64,000 nt of DNA from Microbacterium hatanonis. Its GTDB lineage: Bacteria; Actinomycetota; Actinomycetes; Actinomycetales; Microbacteriaceae. The notes below the pieces were generated by a model. It did not search any database, was not told the DNA's origin, and saw nothing but the letters and a program-made list of their open reading frames with translations. How positions within the stretch are numbered: the first letter of the stretch is position 1; each line of letters begins with the position of its first letter. The position numbers and the translations under genes are program-made. This document shows, one piece after another, positions 63,635 to 64,000 of this stretch. The stretch lies in assembly GCF_008017415.1 (NCBI RefSeq), contig NZ_VRSV01000002.1:992001-1056000 (forward strand), in the 5' to 3' direction.

Positions 63635-64000
63635 TCAGCGCGGAGTTCGTGCGGCGAGCCGTTCGGCGGAGCTGATCTCGCGCCTGGTCCAGGTGAAGAG
63701 GTACCGCAGATCGAAACGCGGCGCGCACTTCGAGCACGACGTCGCCCGCGGCGCGCGGCGGTGGCGGTACGCGACGTGCCCCGCGGGGCAGACGCCCACC
63801 CAGGGCGCGAGCTCGACGGCGGTCTCGCCGCGGTGCGTGGTGCCGCCGACGTAGCCGAGATCACGGGCGATCGCCTTCCAGCGAGGGCCGTGGCCGGCAC
63901 CCGGGCCGGCGATCGCGTGGGCGACCTCGTGGAGCAGGGTCTGATGGTTCTCTTCGTCGTCGTGCCGCGCCGAGAGGTAGCGCGAGACGGTGATGCGCTT
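63635..64000 (-). CDS. SprT-like zinc metalloprotein, C-terminal part (truncated by window)
   Basis: The minus-strand frame is open to the right edge and reads through SRYLSARHDD and LLHEVAHAIAG with the HExxH zinc motif (HEVAH), then GHGPRWKAIARDLG, followed by a CPAGH and a CSKC pair that look like a zinc ribbon. This is the SprT-like fold. About 121 residues are visible; the start is beyond the window. Confidence 0.85.
   Translation of the reverse strand, partial: KRITVSRYLSARHDDEENHQTLLHEVAHAIAGPGAGHGPRWKAIARDLGYVGGTTHRGETAVELAPWVGVCPAGHVAYRHRRAPRATSCSKCAPRFDLRYLFTWTRREISSAERLAARTPR

Overview
The window is 64 kb of very GC-rich DNA (roughly 70 % by eye) with short intergenic gaps, many ATGA/GTGA start-stop overlaps and frequent GTG starts. 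Gene content points to an actinobacterium of the Microbacteriaceae, most likely Microbacterium or a close relative: a DUF7882 protein, DUF1992, DUF4383 and MpaB-type proteins, an F420-type luciferase-like oxidoreductase, TAnnnT-type promoters placed directly in front of start codons, and an actinobacterial RNA-polymerase-recycling ATPase. No insertion sequence, phage, plasmid or CRISPR signature was seen; this looks like a chromosomal catabolic region.

Layout: (1) 1-7635, CoA-dependent catabolism of an aryl or other carboxylic acid (SDR end, acyl-CoA ligase, amidohydrolase-2, acyl-CoA dehydrogenase) followed by a complete SsuABC/NMT1-like ABC importer. (2) 7743-11594, an XRE regulator with its SDR, a luciferase-like oxidoreductase and a PfkB sugar kinase. 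(3) 11595-14134, a twin 76-bp repeat, a rifamycin-associated element and helR, the rifamycin-protective RNA polymerase motor. (4) 14165-19217, hydrolases, a phosphoesterase and an SDR/SRPBCC/FAD-oxidoreductase group. (5) 19317-22997, small genes, a MarR regulator, and a transsulfuration pair (CBS-like plus metB) preceded by a cysteine-rich leader peptide. (6) 23077-30383 (minus), a complete L-rhamnose pathway: LacI regulator, rhaI, aldolase/dehydrogenase fusion, rhaB and an L-lactate-dehydrogenase-like flavoenzyme with its own palindromic operator. (7) 30627-36156, a desaturase, an ABC exporter, DUF1992 and MpaB proteins. (8) 36331-43515, L-arabinose pathway: araD, araB, a surface protein coupled to a LacI regulator, araA and an aldose epimerase. 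(9) 43534-46625, small membrane and hypothetical proteins and tRNA-Arg(ACG). (10) 46713-56992 (minus), a reductive pyrimidine catabolic operon with its importer, running from dihydropyrimidinase to methylmalonate-semialdehyde dehydrogenase, with no classical dihydropyrimidine dehydrogenase but with an F420-type oxidoreductase in the middle. (11) 57231-62978, a two-component system, a PAP2/diacylglycerol-kinase fusion and a MacB-like ABC transporter. (12) 63098-64000, an SRPBCC-like protein and the end of a SprT-like metalloprotein.

The most noteworthy signals are the pyrimidine operon with its F420-type enzyme and a coupled 68-residue ORF; the polycysteine leader in front of the transsulfuration genes; the rifamycin-associated element in front of helR; operators assigned to each sugar pathway; a set of probable leaderless promoters; and a strongly over-represented octamer (GGATGCTG).
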